A DNA stretch of 64,000 nt from Steromphala cineraria. Taxonomy: Eukaryota > Mollusca > Gastropoda > Trochida > Trochidae. Positions 30,695-41,428 of this stretch are shown in pieces. The stretch is from the NCBI GenBank assembly GCA_916613615.1, contig OU744724.1, positions 24,848,171 to 24,912,170 on the forward strand, in the 5' to 3' direction. The translations under genes and the position numbers were made by a program. The notes beneath the pieces are model-generated. The model had not been told where the DNA came from. It saw only the letters and a program-made list of their open reading frames with translations, and ran no database searches. The first letter of the stretch is position 1. Every line of letters starts with the position of its first letter.

Positions 30695-33600
30695 CTAATC
30701 CCTGTCTCTGCTGCGTCTAGCCCCCCTCCGACACTTGGCCGTACACTCCCGCAGAGAAAGGAAGTTGTTGGAGTTGGCGCCGCACCCCCCGTAGATGAAG
30801 TGTTCACACCGGCGGGTGGAGCTGTTGTAGAAGTAACGGGGAAAGACTGCCCTACATCGGCCTACTACCTTGGGTGCTCGGCATGCTGCAAATACAAGTG
30901 AAAACAGGTACATTAAATTGCTCTTTATCGATAGGTACCTGTAAGCATAATTTCGTGGAAAGATTTGAGGTTAAGTTATGTTCCATACGACTCTTCGTAG
31001 AAAATGATAGAATGAGGTATCCTAAATTTAACTGTTGTATAAACAAATTCGTGACATTGAATACAAGTAACTTTATACTTAACAGCTGTCACAAATGAAT
31101 ACTTATGATATCGTTATCTCTTGATTAAGTATACACGCATTTTGACACTGTACCCATACAACATCAACACCATATTTCGACGAAAGGAACGTAAGTGTGT
31201 GAAATATATATACAACACTGATGATGAGATACAGCATTTCATAAATAGGATCCTGTGTACATCAAAGGAGGAAGACCTTTATTGAACTACCATGAAAACA
31301 TCAAACGTTGAGGTGAAGTAATATAAAAGATTGCAGGACAATTACTGCAACAACAAAAATCTACGTAGTCCTAAACTCACTTCTATACCACCCCAGAGTA
31401 ATCAAGAACCAATCACAGGAACAACTCCTCTAACACTCACACTGTCTTTATCAGGATTTTCACATTGGATAGCAAGGCTAGATCGTACTGAAGTGAGCCA
31501 ATTGTCTGAGGATCCTTTTTTATATTTGATTTTAGAGAATCATTTTAATCTTTGTTGGACTGAGTATGAGGAGATAGCTTACCAATGGGCGTGTATGAAT
31601 AAGTGCTGCGCGGTACACACACCCCACGTCCAAACCGCACTACACACCTCGCCAGCGAGGAACAGCGCTTCAACTGAAATATCAAGGTGAGAAAAGATAT
31701 ATATTTTCAAAATTGGCAGGCAAAACTATCTCTTTCAAGCAAATGTGACACATATCAACTGTTTAAAAGAAATATCCATACCGAATACTATCTATCTTGT
31801 TTAAATGTTAAGAAGTACAGAGTAAGTCTAGCACGTTTTCGATGCTCGTCACACGAACTGTACATTGAGAAAGGTAGATATATAAATATTAGTAGAGAGC
31901 AAAGAATCTGTCAATTATGCCAACCAAATGAAATTGAAGATGAGTATCATTTTTTACTTGTATGTCCGATCTACAGTAGCATAAGAAAGAAATATATTAA
32001 AGAAAAGTATTATGTACATCCAAACATGCTTAAATTTTCCAAACTATTAAATAGTTTAGATAACAAAGAAATCGAAAACCTGTCCATGTATATATTATAC
32101 GCATCTGTATATAGAAACCATATTGTTACATAAATAGTATATGTAAAATCAAATGTATTATGTATTGTACTATAGGCCTGTGGCCTTTTCAGTACCGGAA
32201 ATAAAGATATTGGTATATCAAGGTGAGACATTGTTTACTCATTTTGGAAGATTTGAGATGATGATTAAATTGTCTACCTACATCTACATATTCAAAATAA
32301 ACACCTTGGGTAACGACACGCCAGGCCGAATGTAACATATACAACAGTGCTTCAATAAAATGAAAACCATGTAACGATTTCGAGCAAATAAGGATGCAAA
32401 CTGCAAATAATAAACGGGTCATTTCATAGCTTTCGGTGAAGAATCAAAGCTGGTAATACATTTGTACGACAGAATCAGCGAGGTATGTACTGGTTCGTCT
32501 CATCCAAAGATCAAACCAAGACGAATCAAACGTTTTGCTCCGATGAAATTTACACAGTTTCTAATCCGTAAGTAGACCATCTGTCACTGTCAAGTATGTC
32601 ATTTTTTCGATAAAAAGTTAAAGGGTCAGAGTAGTATGATATATATTGTTCAACATTTAGTCACTAAACGTGTAATGAAAAAGTCCTTCGCCTTCAAACC
32701 TTAGCACCTTACCTACTTGTTTGGTTTCATATCTATATTTCACAAACATCGATAGGATATATGCACAAGAGAGCAGTTTTAGAAGAAAATTATTAAAGGC
32801 CTAGAAAACCCAGAAATTTTCATTTTTATGTGTTACAATTTTAATTACATTTTTAACATTCGCGATGTTAGGAATCCGTTAGAAAAAGGAACATTCCCAT
32901 ATGATTAGACTGACATTTTATCTCACAAGTATTTCTTTTTAATATTGACAACATTTTTAACAATTCATGCATTATAACAAAAAGAGCCAAGCTCTAGTGC
33001 TTAGCAATCTAGATATGCCATACTTTTCTAGACTCTGTTGGTCGTAGATTGCCTATTTTTGCTTTAGGGTCTGAATGACAGACTACCATACAAGTTGTGT
33101 GACTAGCAACTTTGGAGATTAAATATATGCTTTCTTATTTATGTAATCCACAAACAGATCGTTAACATCCATAATCCTTTAATCGCATACCACTATTGAG
33201 TATTGTCTGTCATTCCTTGAGCGGTATATTCACATAAAGCTTTTAGCTTGATTACCGATCTAATTCTTCAGGTGAAGTAATTTGTTTAAACCACGTTTCT
33301 AAAATTGACATTTCAACAACGATTACAAAGTTGTGTAAGTAAATGAAATATTTCTCACATCACAAGGGGAGCGACGTCTACAGCGACAAAATGGCGACTG
33401 CACTCCTCTCCTACACAGGACGTCACAGCGCCCACTTGGTCCTGGCAGAGGAAGAAATTGCTTTGTGAACAGTTGGGTGAAGTTTATGAAAATCTCGATA
33501 TTTTAATGACAACTTATTATACAACTAAACATAACGTTTCCAAAACTATTGTTCTGGACGGTTCAATGGGATCCGTCGTTTGTTTTTCTTGTAATATGCA

Positions 33601-34755
33601 TTTACTCATTTACTGCATACACTTCCATTTTTACAAACAATTTTACTTTTATTCATTTTGATAAAATATTGAATAACACCACAAATAAAGAACCATTTAA
33701 CACTGAATAATGCATGTTATGTCGTAATTATATAACAATCTTAACAACACTCGTTCTTCAATGAATTTTCCTATATATAAAGAACAAGATTTTATGGACA
33801 TATTCAACGTCTCTATATTCACAGAATAGCATCGTTTCGGTATAGATCCTTACACCGTTTTTAAGCACATGGACAGTAGGACTATAAGCATTACACATGG
33901 ATATGTTAACAGTCACAACACAAAACAAAACATTGCGATTACAATGAATAACAGTATAGGCAAATGTGATGAACAAAAAACGCCACAGAATGATTTCCTT
34001 GCTTAATTTTAATGAATAACCGCTTCACTTTGTTACTTTTCACAATAAAGATAAATCTTCTGTAAAATATGTCAAATACAATATAAAAAAATCATAGATA
34101 AGTAGAATAACCGAACATTTGAATTATTTTCTACTCAGTATATATTCAGAATACATTTTTATATTTTCTAAACAATTCGTCTTAAAAACGTCAAATTCAA
34201 CAATCATGGATTGTCAATCATCAAAACCATTCATAAGATTATTCTAAAAAATATACGAAACCGTCAAATTTATGAAAACCTTGTATTGTGAAGATAATTA
34301 AATCCTATAGTTATTAAAATGGACACCATGATTAAAGTACAGGCAAAAGATGAATTAACTGAAAAAAGCCGTCTCTGTAGCGTTAATTCTCTATTAAGAG
34401 CAAATATGATTTTATTTCAACAAAACCGAAAATAGAAAGCATATATACCTATTATGTTTTTTCTAATGTAACCACTGGTCATAGGGACGTTAAATGTCGA
34501 ACACAACAGAGTAAGAAGCTTTTTCAGTCGACGATCCAGCACATACGACTACAAAAGTAAAGTACTTTTTTATAGTAGTATGTGCTGGATCGTACTCTTT
34601 TGAATTCGATATTACACGTCCCTGTACCATTCGTCATAAGAAATAATCTGGTAATCTAATATTGTTGCTTAACACTTACTATATCTAGATGAAGACGAGG
34701 CATCAACCAGCACTACAGCACAGACGGCCAGCAGCAACACGAGTCGTACATCCAT
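30695..34755 (-). CDS. secreted cationic Cys-rich plus Kunitz protein (4 coding exons, 146 aa)
   Basis: Likely secreted serine-protease inhibitor. Exons: 34755-34680 (signal peptide [19 protein letters not shown]), 33441-33359, 31673-31583 and 30885-30695. Phases run 1, 0, 1 and fit at every GT-AG junction. The last exon encodes a canonical Kunitz/BPTI domain (residues 85-135) with spacing C-x8-C-x15-C-x7-C-x12-C-x3-C, YFYNSST and IYGGC. Arg95 sits at the P1 position, so a trypsin-like target is expected, and a sequon (NSS) lies at Asn104. Residues 26-75, from exons 2 and 3, hold eight Cys and about thirteen Arg, with no family I recognise. Exons 2+3 total 174 bases, so skipping them leaves an in-frame 88-aa Kunitz-only form. 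The tail is basic ([11 protein letters not shown]). A minus-strand AATAAA lies near 30386-30391. Confidence 0.75.
31690..32133 (+). pseudogene. 5'-truncated LINE, reverse transcriptase C-terminal end
   Basis: An open frame of about 148 codons matches the C-terminal tail of non-LTR retrotransposon polyproteins: [10 protein letters not shown]-x-FK, then [18 protein letters not shown], then a zinc-knuckle-like block [20 protein letters not shown] and YSSIRKKYI. The RT core and endonuclease are absent, so this is a dead 3' fragment, probably of the CR1/L2/jockey-like type. It is antisense to the Kunitz gene and sits in the intron upstream of exon 3. Its truncated end lies within about 15 bases of that exon's acceptor. 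Confidence 0.75.
34477..34633. repeat. foldback element (large imperfect palindrome)
   Basis: The arms ACGATCCAGCACATAC (34531-34546) and GTATGTGCTGGATCGT (ending 34593) are perfect complements around a short loop. Pairing continues outward imperfectly to AGGGACGTTAAATGTCGAA and its partner TTCGATATTACACGTCCCT. It lies in intron 1 of the Kunitz gene, close to the signal-peptide exon. Confidence 0.8.
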
Positions 34756-35102
34756 TGTAGTGAAGCTGCAAAATATACATATCTTTAAACATTTCATTCA
34801 ACCTTGCATGCATGATTTTTATTGACTTGATATTCAAAATATTATTTCTTATATAAAATTGGTTCAATTAGAGAGAACAAACATTCTAATATGTCTGCCT
34901 GTATAGATACAGGTTAATATTACTGTTAACATCGCAAAAAATATCGTTCCCATTTAGCGACTAACTCTATTTTAACATTCCTAATATCGGAATCAAACAT
35001 AACATGTTCAAAATACATTCAAGAATTACATGTTGTTTCAAACAAATATACAATGTTTAAAGCTAATTAAGTTGTGAATCGAACATGTGATGACAAACTT
35101 AC

Positions 35103-35255
35103 ATTATTCTGCGTGCACTTCAAGTATTGTCAGGACTTTGGTCAACGGTAGTTTTATACACTTTTCAGAGGGTATGTTGATTTGTTGACTGCACGCTTTA
35201 CTGAACATGCGTCAAACAAACCATTCTGATTGGTCTATGTTGCGTGACGTCACGC
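35103..35255 (-). promoter_or_regulatory. promoter and 5' leader exon of the Kunitz gene
   Basis: On the minus strand, a TATAAAA box (35152-35158) precedes a short leader exon that ends at a donor AAT|GTAAGT (35103). The matching acceptor (TTTGCAG) at 34766 joins it ten bases before the ATG. Upstream lie a CCAAT box (35229-35233) and GCGTGACGTCACGC (35242-35255), a perfect palindrome with a full cAMP response element. This suggests CREB/ATF-responsive, regulated expression. The start site is predicted near 35125. Confidence 0.65.
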
Positions 35256-37784
35256 ATCCGTCTTTGTCTCCAAGAGCAAAAATGTTACGAATTTGTGAAT
35301 ACTGAATGAGGTCATGAGTCATAACGACCGCTGCAAATTGTCATTTTGGAACTAAAGTTGTATCAATCTTAATATGACGTATCTATGAATTTTTATGGGT
35401 CAGGATCATTCATCATAACATGCTGTTTTTTGATAAACTAAATTATCCTAGTGTCTACCAAGGATATAGCATCATATGATTAGATTGTGCCGAAAATGTA
35501 CATCTACACAAGATACATTCTAGTTTTTCCCCCTCCTGGCTTTCCCCTAAAAATCGCCTTTCTGGCCTTACGATCAAATGGAATCCACTTTATTTTCGTA
35601 CAAATATATCGTTAAATTTTAAATCTTGATTTCCTTATTTCCTTCCGGGCATTAGTGTCTTTATTGTTTAAAGAAGGCTTTCTAACTATAGGTCACAACT
35701 GTGTCTTAACAATTTCCTGATATATTTGACAATAACAACTGGACAAAGTCCATGTTTAACCAAATAAACAACGAACCTGACTCGCCTATAGTAGAATTTA
35801 TGATGTTGTATAGCATAAGGAGAAACAACCTTTATCGTATGTAGGTAAGGGTCGTTTCTATATATCATGAAACATGTTGTTGACTAAGCTACTTTAGTTG
35901 TACCTATTTATCAACTGAAAACATGAAAAAACGTTTCCTTTTAGTGATACTGTTTAAAATCATTCCATTTGGTAGATGGACTTCATGGACGTGGACTTGA
36001 TATTTTATGTTAAGGATAAAACATGTGAGCGAGGTTAGGCTTGGGATGTCAAAACCTGAGGAAAGACAGCTTTCGGTCTTGATTCCCACGAAGCCTTCTT
36101 TCTGAGCGCTTTGAAATTACAAGCATAAGCGAGGTCGAGTGTAAATTTATATAAATTAGATACCGTAATCAAAACAATATCAACAACTATCACCATATGT
36201 CCATAGCGTAATATGTGTGATCATATTTCTAGTCTAATCAGAAAAAAAATGAATATAAATCATTTATATAAACCAATTTTGTGTTAACATTCTTTATTCA
36301 TTTAAAGTACTTTAAAATTTCGGTAACGTTACTTTGATTCTGAGTTGACTGCAATAAAAATGCATTTCCACCGAACAAACATTGTGTTCGACCGACTCCT
36401 TGTAATTTCCAAAGCACTCTTCGAATACAAAGACAATGGACAAGGTCGGGGTTGTTACCGTATTGGGATCTTTTTTTCACAAGAAAAAAAGGTTTAACTT
36501 TTAAGATATCCACGATGAATGTTTTCATGCATTTAAAGTGTAATTAGATATCAAAATGCTTTAGTACCGCAAACAATACTGAAAATGACACCTTATTCAA
36601 TAGATTCTTTAACAGATCCTTGCCCGTTATTTGAAGTATGCAAGTTTGGAGATATTTTCAAAAGACAATTAATTGTCTTACATTTCAAATATGAAACCTT
36701 CGAATTTCGGGTAAAGGTCTTACATTTGACGTATAATGTCTTTACTTTGCAATGCAAAATCTCCTGGGAGGTTATTACGAGAAAACAGGGCAGCTCCAAA
36801 ACAACAGTCGACATCCCTGATTGGTTTCTAATCAAAGGTATAGTCAAGCCATCAGTGATGTAGAAATCTTATACATAGAGTAGTTGATGCTTTGGATAAC
36901 TAGACTTATTAATTCACTCATTTTGTTGTAGGTTCTCTTACAAGTGTTATGGTCACTTCAAAAACACTGTGTATGTGGTGTACATTGTTTTATTTGATAA
37001 TGTTATAATCACTTCAAAAATATTGTGTGTGTACATTGTTTAATTATATATATGTTGTTGTCTGATAAAGATGTTCTCACTGTTCACTGATATATGTTTT
37101 CTGTTAGCTATATTAGGGTTTTATCATTCCATAAATTGCTGTTTAACTAGTTGACTTACTTTTCTCGGTATATCTGCATACCCTGTGTTATATTGGTTTA
37201 TTGTAACTTTAAGTGTGGGAACGTATTGTATGAATAGACATCCTTCTATCGTTCACATCAAAGCGTTTTCTTGTAAAAAACACACTTATAGCGGAACTGG
37301 CAACACCATGTATATTTCATTCAGCCAAGTCATCCATTACCCCTGCCACTCGAAATTCCTTGTAAATAATGATGAGTATTCGTCATCCAGTAAAACTGAC
37401 CGTGTTCACATGCAACCAAAAATTTATCTGAACTACTGAGCCTGACATTCCGAATAACATGTCTGTCTGTCTTTCAAATATGTAGATATGTTCATGTTCT
37501 ATACGTTCACATTCATTCATTTATATAAACAATACATAGCGCCGACATCCAGCATTCGAGTGCTTTGTGGGTTTTCCCCCGGACTACATGTAGTTCGTTG
37601 GATGTTGGATGTCGATGTCAGAATCAACACACTTTTATACAACATCAAATCCCTTCGGAGTATCCAACAATAAAACATTTTTCACAAACATTTTACTTTA
37701 TCGTATGTAGATAATGATTGTATCTATTATTGTCCGACTCTTGGAAAATATAAGAAAGAAGTAATATTGGATTAAAAAGGCCAG
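35256..37784. other. intergenic, no gene seen
   Basis: AT-rich spacer upstream of the Kunitz promoter. Besides the foldback at 35990, there is a two-unit tandem duplication of about 57 bases around 36946-37055 (GTTATGGTCACTTCAAAAAC, then GTTATAATCACTTCAAAAAT). Confidence 0.4.
35990..36140. repeat. interspersed foldback repeat, copy 1
   Basis: Shares with 55193-55345 the order GGGATGTCAAAAC, AAGACAGCTTTCGGTCTT, TTTCTTTCTGAG and ATTACAAGCATA-GCGAG. Outer arms and the inner GAC/GTC-rich segment can pair with each other, giving a hairpin. No coding potential. Confidence 0.55.
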
Positions 37785-37991
37785 GTGTGGAAGGCGAAGG
37801 CGGACGTAGGAACAAGCGAGGGGGAAGCCTGCTCTCCGTTGGACCCTGAACAGACGAGACAGGTAGCGGCGATGATATGCTATTTTGACCACCCGAAGGT
37901 TGGAAGTAGCTTCTATTGGAAAATAGACAGCCTAGCAGCAGCAGCGATGAGCGAGGGATGGTCCTGCGTCCGCCCGAAACTTCCCACCTGA
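37785..37991 (+). other. orphan GC-rich open segment, possible terminal exon
   Basis: A 68-codon frame follows an AAAAAGGCCAG acceptor-like site and ends at TGA 37989-37991. It is clearly GC-richer than the surrounding AT-rich DNA and reads ACSPLDPEQTRQVAAMICYF then FYWKIDSLAAAAMSEGWSCV. I recognise no family and see no partner exon. It could be an exon of an unidentified gene or a fragment of a mobile element. Confidence 0.25.
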
Positions 37992-38682
37992 CTTGATTTT
38001 ATTACAATATTTACACACGAAATTTAGAGACAAAGGCTGTGGATAACAAATTGTTTAAGAAGAGCGAGAACTGAAAAGCAACTGAAAGATAAGCTGAAAA
38101 GAAATTTTGAAGTTGGGAATGAAATGAGTGTAATGTAAAACATTGTGTGAAAAAGTTTGCGTGGGCGAGAAAATTAAAACATTGTAGGACAGAAGGGTTT
38201 GTTGGGGGTAAGATGCAAGGAGGTGAGTGTAATACATTGTGTGAAAGAAGTGCTTGTGGGCGGCTAAGATGAAAAGCGGTGAATTACAATATTAGGAGGG
38301 CGGGTGGGCGGGTAAACTTATTTTATGAAGAAACTTGAGAGAGAATGAGCGTTATGCAAAATGGCGGAGGAATGAAAGAATGTGACGTCATATTATGACG
38401 TATTATATTATGTGATGACGTATGTGGGGGAAGTGACGAGTGCACAAGTTTGTGGTGTTTGTAAACAGGAGCACGTGTTTTGTAAATAGGTATTATGTTT
38501 GAGGTAAAGAGAAGGGAATTGAATGTTAATGAAAGTTGAATAATTGTGAAATGTGATAAATAAGGGTGCGTACAATAACGACATTTAGCTAGATAATGCT
38601 AAATGGAATTATCACAGAAATATATTGTTGACAGTTAAACTAAACTAAACATGTAAATGGAGATAGGTTTGAGGTTCTTTAA

Positions 38683-39038
38683 AGGGGCAGTAGCACGTCT
38701 TTAGGGGGAATATATAAGGTGATGTCAGGAAAATGAAAATAAATGGTTCCAATTCAAAGACAATGTATTCAAACTAAATGAAGCAGTAATAATTCAAATA
38801 TATAATATAACGTTTAGCCATGCGATTCTTTTTTCTAACACAAACTGAATTAAAAATTCCACACAAAATCGCCGCCAGTGGATTTTATGTGAATCTTTAT
38901 ACTTTTTGCTCTGACTATAGATGATTGACTTGTGTTATGAGACTTTTGACACTATCAAAATGATACATTGAGCATTTACATACAATTATCAGTGAAAAAT
39001 CTATAATCCAAAATATTAAAAAACGTGCTACTGCCCCT
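38683..39038. mobile_element. TTAA-flanked MITE, second copy
   Basis: A 356-base element with ends AGGGGCAGTAGCACGT and ACGTGCTACTGCCCCT, flanked by TTAA at 38679-38682 and 39039-39042. The interior is homologous to 4671-5027 in reverse orientation (GGTGATGTCAGGAAAATGAA, GATTTTATGTGAA). Non-autonomous. Confidence 0.87.
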
Positions 39039-39042
39039 TTAA

Positions 39043-41428
39043 GTCCATTTTTATGTATAAGTATGTGTAGTATGTTGTATCATATATGATAGCAAAAATT
39101 GTTTTTCACTGTTTCGGAAACTGACAGTATGTAAATGATTATTAAAGTTTGTTTTACCTATCATCACATATACACTATATTAGCCTGATTAGCTTCAAAA
39201 GCCATTGTCTCTTATGTTTGAAGTATGAAAATTGGTCATGAAAAAAATGGGGGGGGGGAGGCTAAATAGGTAATAAATTTGTTAGATTTCATCACGTATT
39301 TTAGCATAGATACGTTGCTTTGTTATTCACGTTGAACTCGAACATATAGTACACATTTCTTATTATTTCAAAAACATTTAATGGTTGTCTTATGTAAATT
39401 GGTTAATTGGTTAAATGTTTCACTTCTACAATAACGAAGTTGAAAAAAAGTAGAACTCTTCATCTGACAACTTCTAAATGCCTCTCAAAGAAGTCATGCA
39501 TTCATTCACAAGTAGAACTTTACTAGGCATGTACTTCAACATTAGTTAGCTAAGTGAGGTGCAACTATAACTTATCAAGTACCTGCAACTTATCCTGCCT
39601 AGAGAATTTGCTAACTAGTTGATGATAGTATATTGAGATTAGACTGATTAACAAGTCTACTGTTGGTGTCTATGACATACTTACCTTTGTAAAATGCAAA
39701 TTTAATAACAAAACGTGCGTCTTCTTAACCTCCCGCTAGTTTTGTACGGTCATAAATGAAATGGTATAAACTGATAGGTCAATTTATTTCGTTGCAATTG
39801 GGTTTATAACTATAAACCCCACACATGTCCTCATGCTTTTATTTCTATTATATTGTAGTTTAGTTTATCCCCGATCATGAAAACCAAGAAGGAAATACGT
39901 GTTGGAATTTTGTGCATTCTAGGCTTAGATATTTAAGGTCGAAAATCATTGACAGGCTAATCTGTAAGGATTCAGTTCTGAACTCCTGGAACTGTTTTAA
40001 GGACATATAATAAGAGGTTTTATCAGGTATATAAATAACGATAGGTACCCACAGCTCTTGCGTAGTGACTCGGTATGGTGGAAATAATTACCTCTGACTG
40101 AGTGAATATCTGTCATAACCATCGAGCCATCAGCAAGATGTTTATCACAGATATTCACGAAGTCAAGGTCATTATTTCATATACACCACATGGGAATAGT
40201 TGATTGTTCTTTCTTTTCATAATAATCTTGTTAGTGTTAATCAAATGAAAAGGTTAACAAGTTATAGTAACGGTGTAATAGTTGAGTGAATTCCGTTCTT
40301 TAAAGTTACTGCATTATCGTTTGCATACTTTTACAAAACGCTTTCACGTGCAGTTTGAGCTTGTCCTGACATGGTTATTTAGACCATGCTTAGTCAGTAA
40401 CCAACTGTGTTGAGTGAGTTTAAAAATATCAAACATTCTCCATCTTAAACTATCAATTTTTATTTGATAAAACTAATGTTTGATGTTCCTAAATTAAGCC
40501 CATACCCAATCGATGTATTGTATCAGTCTGTAATATGTAAATCTATGTGAGGCTGTTCGGATGTTGTTCATTTCACCTTGAGGTGCATAAAATTCACGAA
40601 TTGCATGTTGCAAAGCATCGATGCAGCACAACATCGAAAGCGCATGGTTTCAAGGAGGTCGGGAAATTGAAGCTGTCTCTTGCTTAAAACAATATCATAT
40701 ATCTGTCGTCGCAAAATGTTACCGTAATATCGAGCCGTCTTTTTTCATATGCCTAAATCGGTACAAGGATCTACACCGAAATAAAATAAAGTTGGACATC
40801 CATAAAAAGCTTGTACTTTATTAGTCTTCAGGATCTGACACCTATAATTGTTATTTACAACAATCATTTTACAATTAAAATATAATAATGGATATCAGAT
40901 TGATATAAATACTAATGTGCTTCTTTGAAAAAATGTTTTTAATGTTCACATTTTAGGCCTATATAACCACACGAGTTTTAACACTTAATTACCTCTAACA
41001 ATATATTTGACAAACAACACCATCTATTAACTGAATCATTATGATATATTAAAATATTGATAAAAGTTTATTTTGGAAACAATAAGATAACAAAAGTGCA
41101 AAATAAAGAAATAGTTTAATGCGTCAAATGATTTTGCCTTCTACATTTACTAAAAACATTCAGGGCTAGACTGTTAGAAGGCCTAGTTCTTTTTTCAAAT
41201 GAATTAGAAAATGAGTAATACTCAGGTATTAGGCTATTTGGAAAATGTAATTCTAAGTACAAATACTATATTGATTGAAAAAAATATTTATTAGATCATT
41301 AGATAATAATTAATTGTAGTAATCGATTTCTCTCTGTCATGTCTATCTTTGAAAGTTTGAGTCATAAATGGGAAGGGAGGTAACTCGTATCTTCCACGTC
41401 ACTCTTGCGGAGTGGAGAATGTTGAAAG
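39043..41428. other. 5' flank of RCE1
   Basis: AT-rich spacer with no gene seen apart from the hairpin at 40076-40188. The last 100 bases before the ATG at 41429 presumably hold the 5' UTR and promoter of RCE1. No TATA box is visible there. Confidence 0.4.
40076..40188. repeat. foldback element
   Basis: The left arm, TGGTGGAAATAATTACCT then GAGTGAATATCTGTCATAA, is complementary to the right arm (TTATCACAGATATTCACG, then AGGTCATTATTTCATATACACCA), around a loop of about 25 bases. A typical hairpin-type MITE with no coding capacity. Confidence 0.75.

Noticed and set aside
31331..31690. 119-codon plus-strand frame next to the LINE fragment
   Set aside because: It overlaps Kunitz exon 3 on the opposite strand and shows no retrotransposon motif. 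Its GC-rich part is better explained by that exon.
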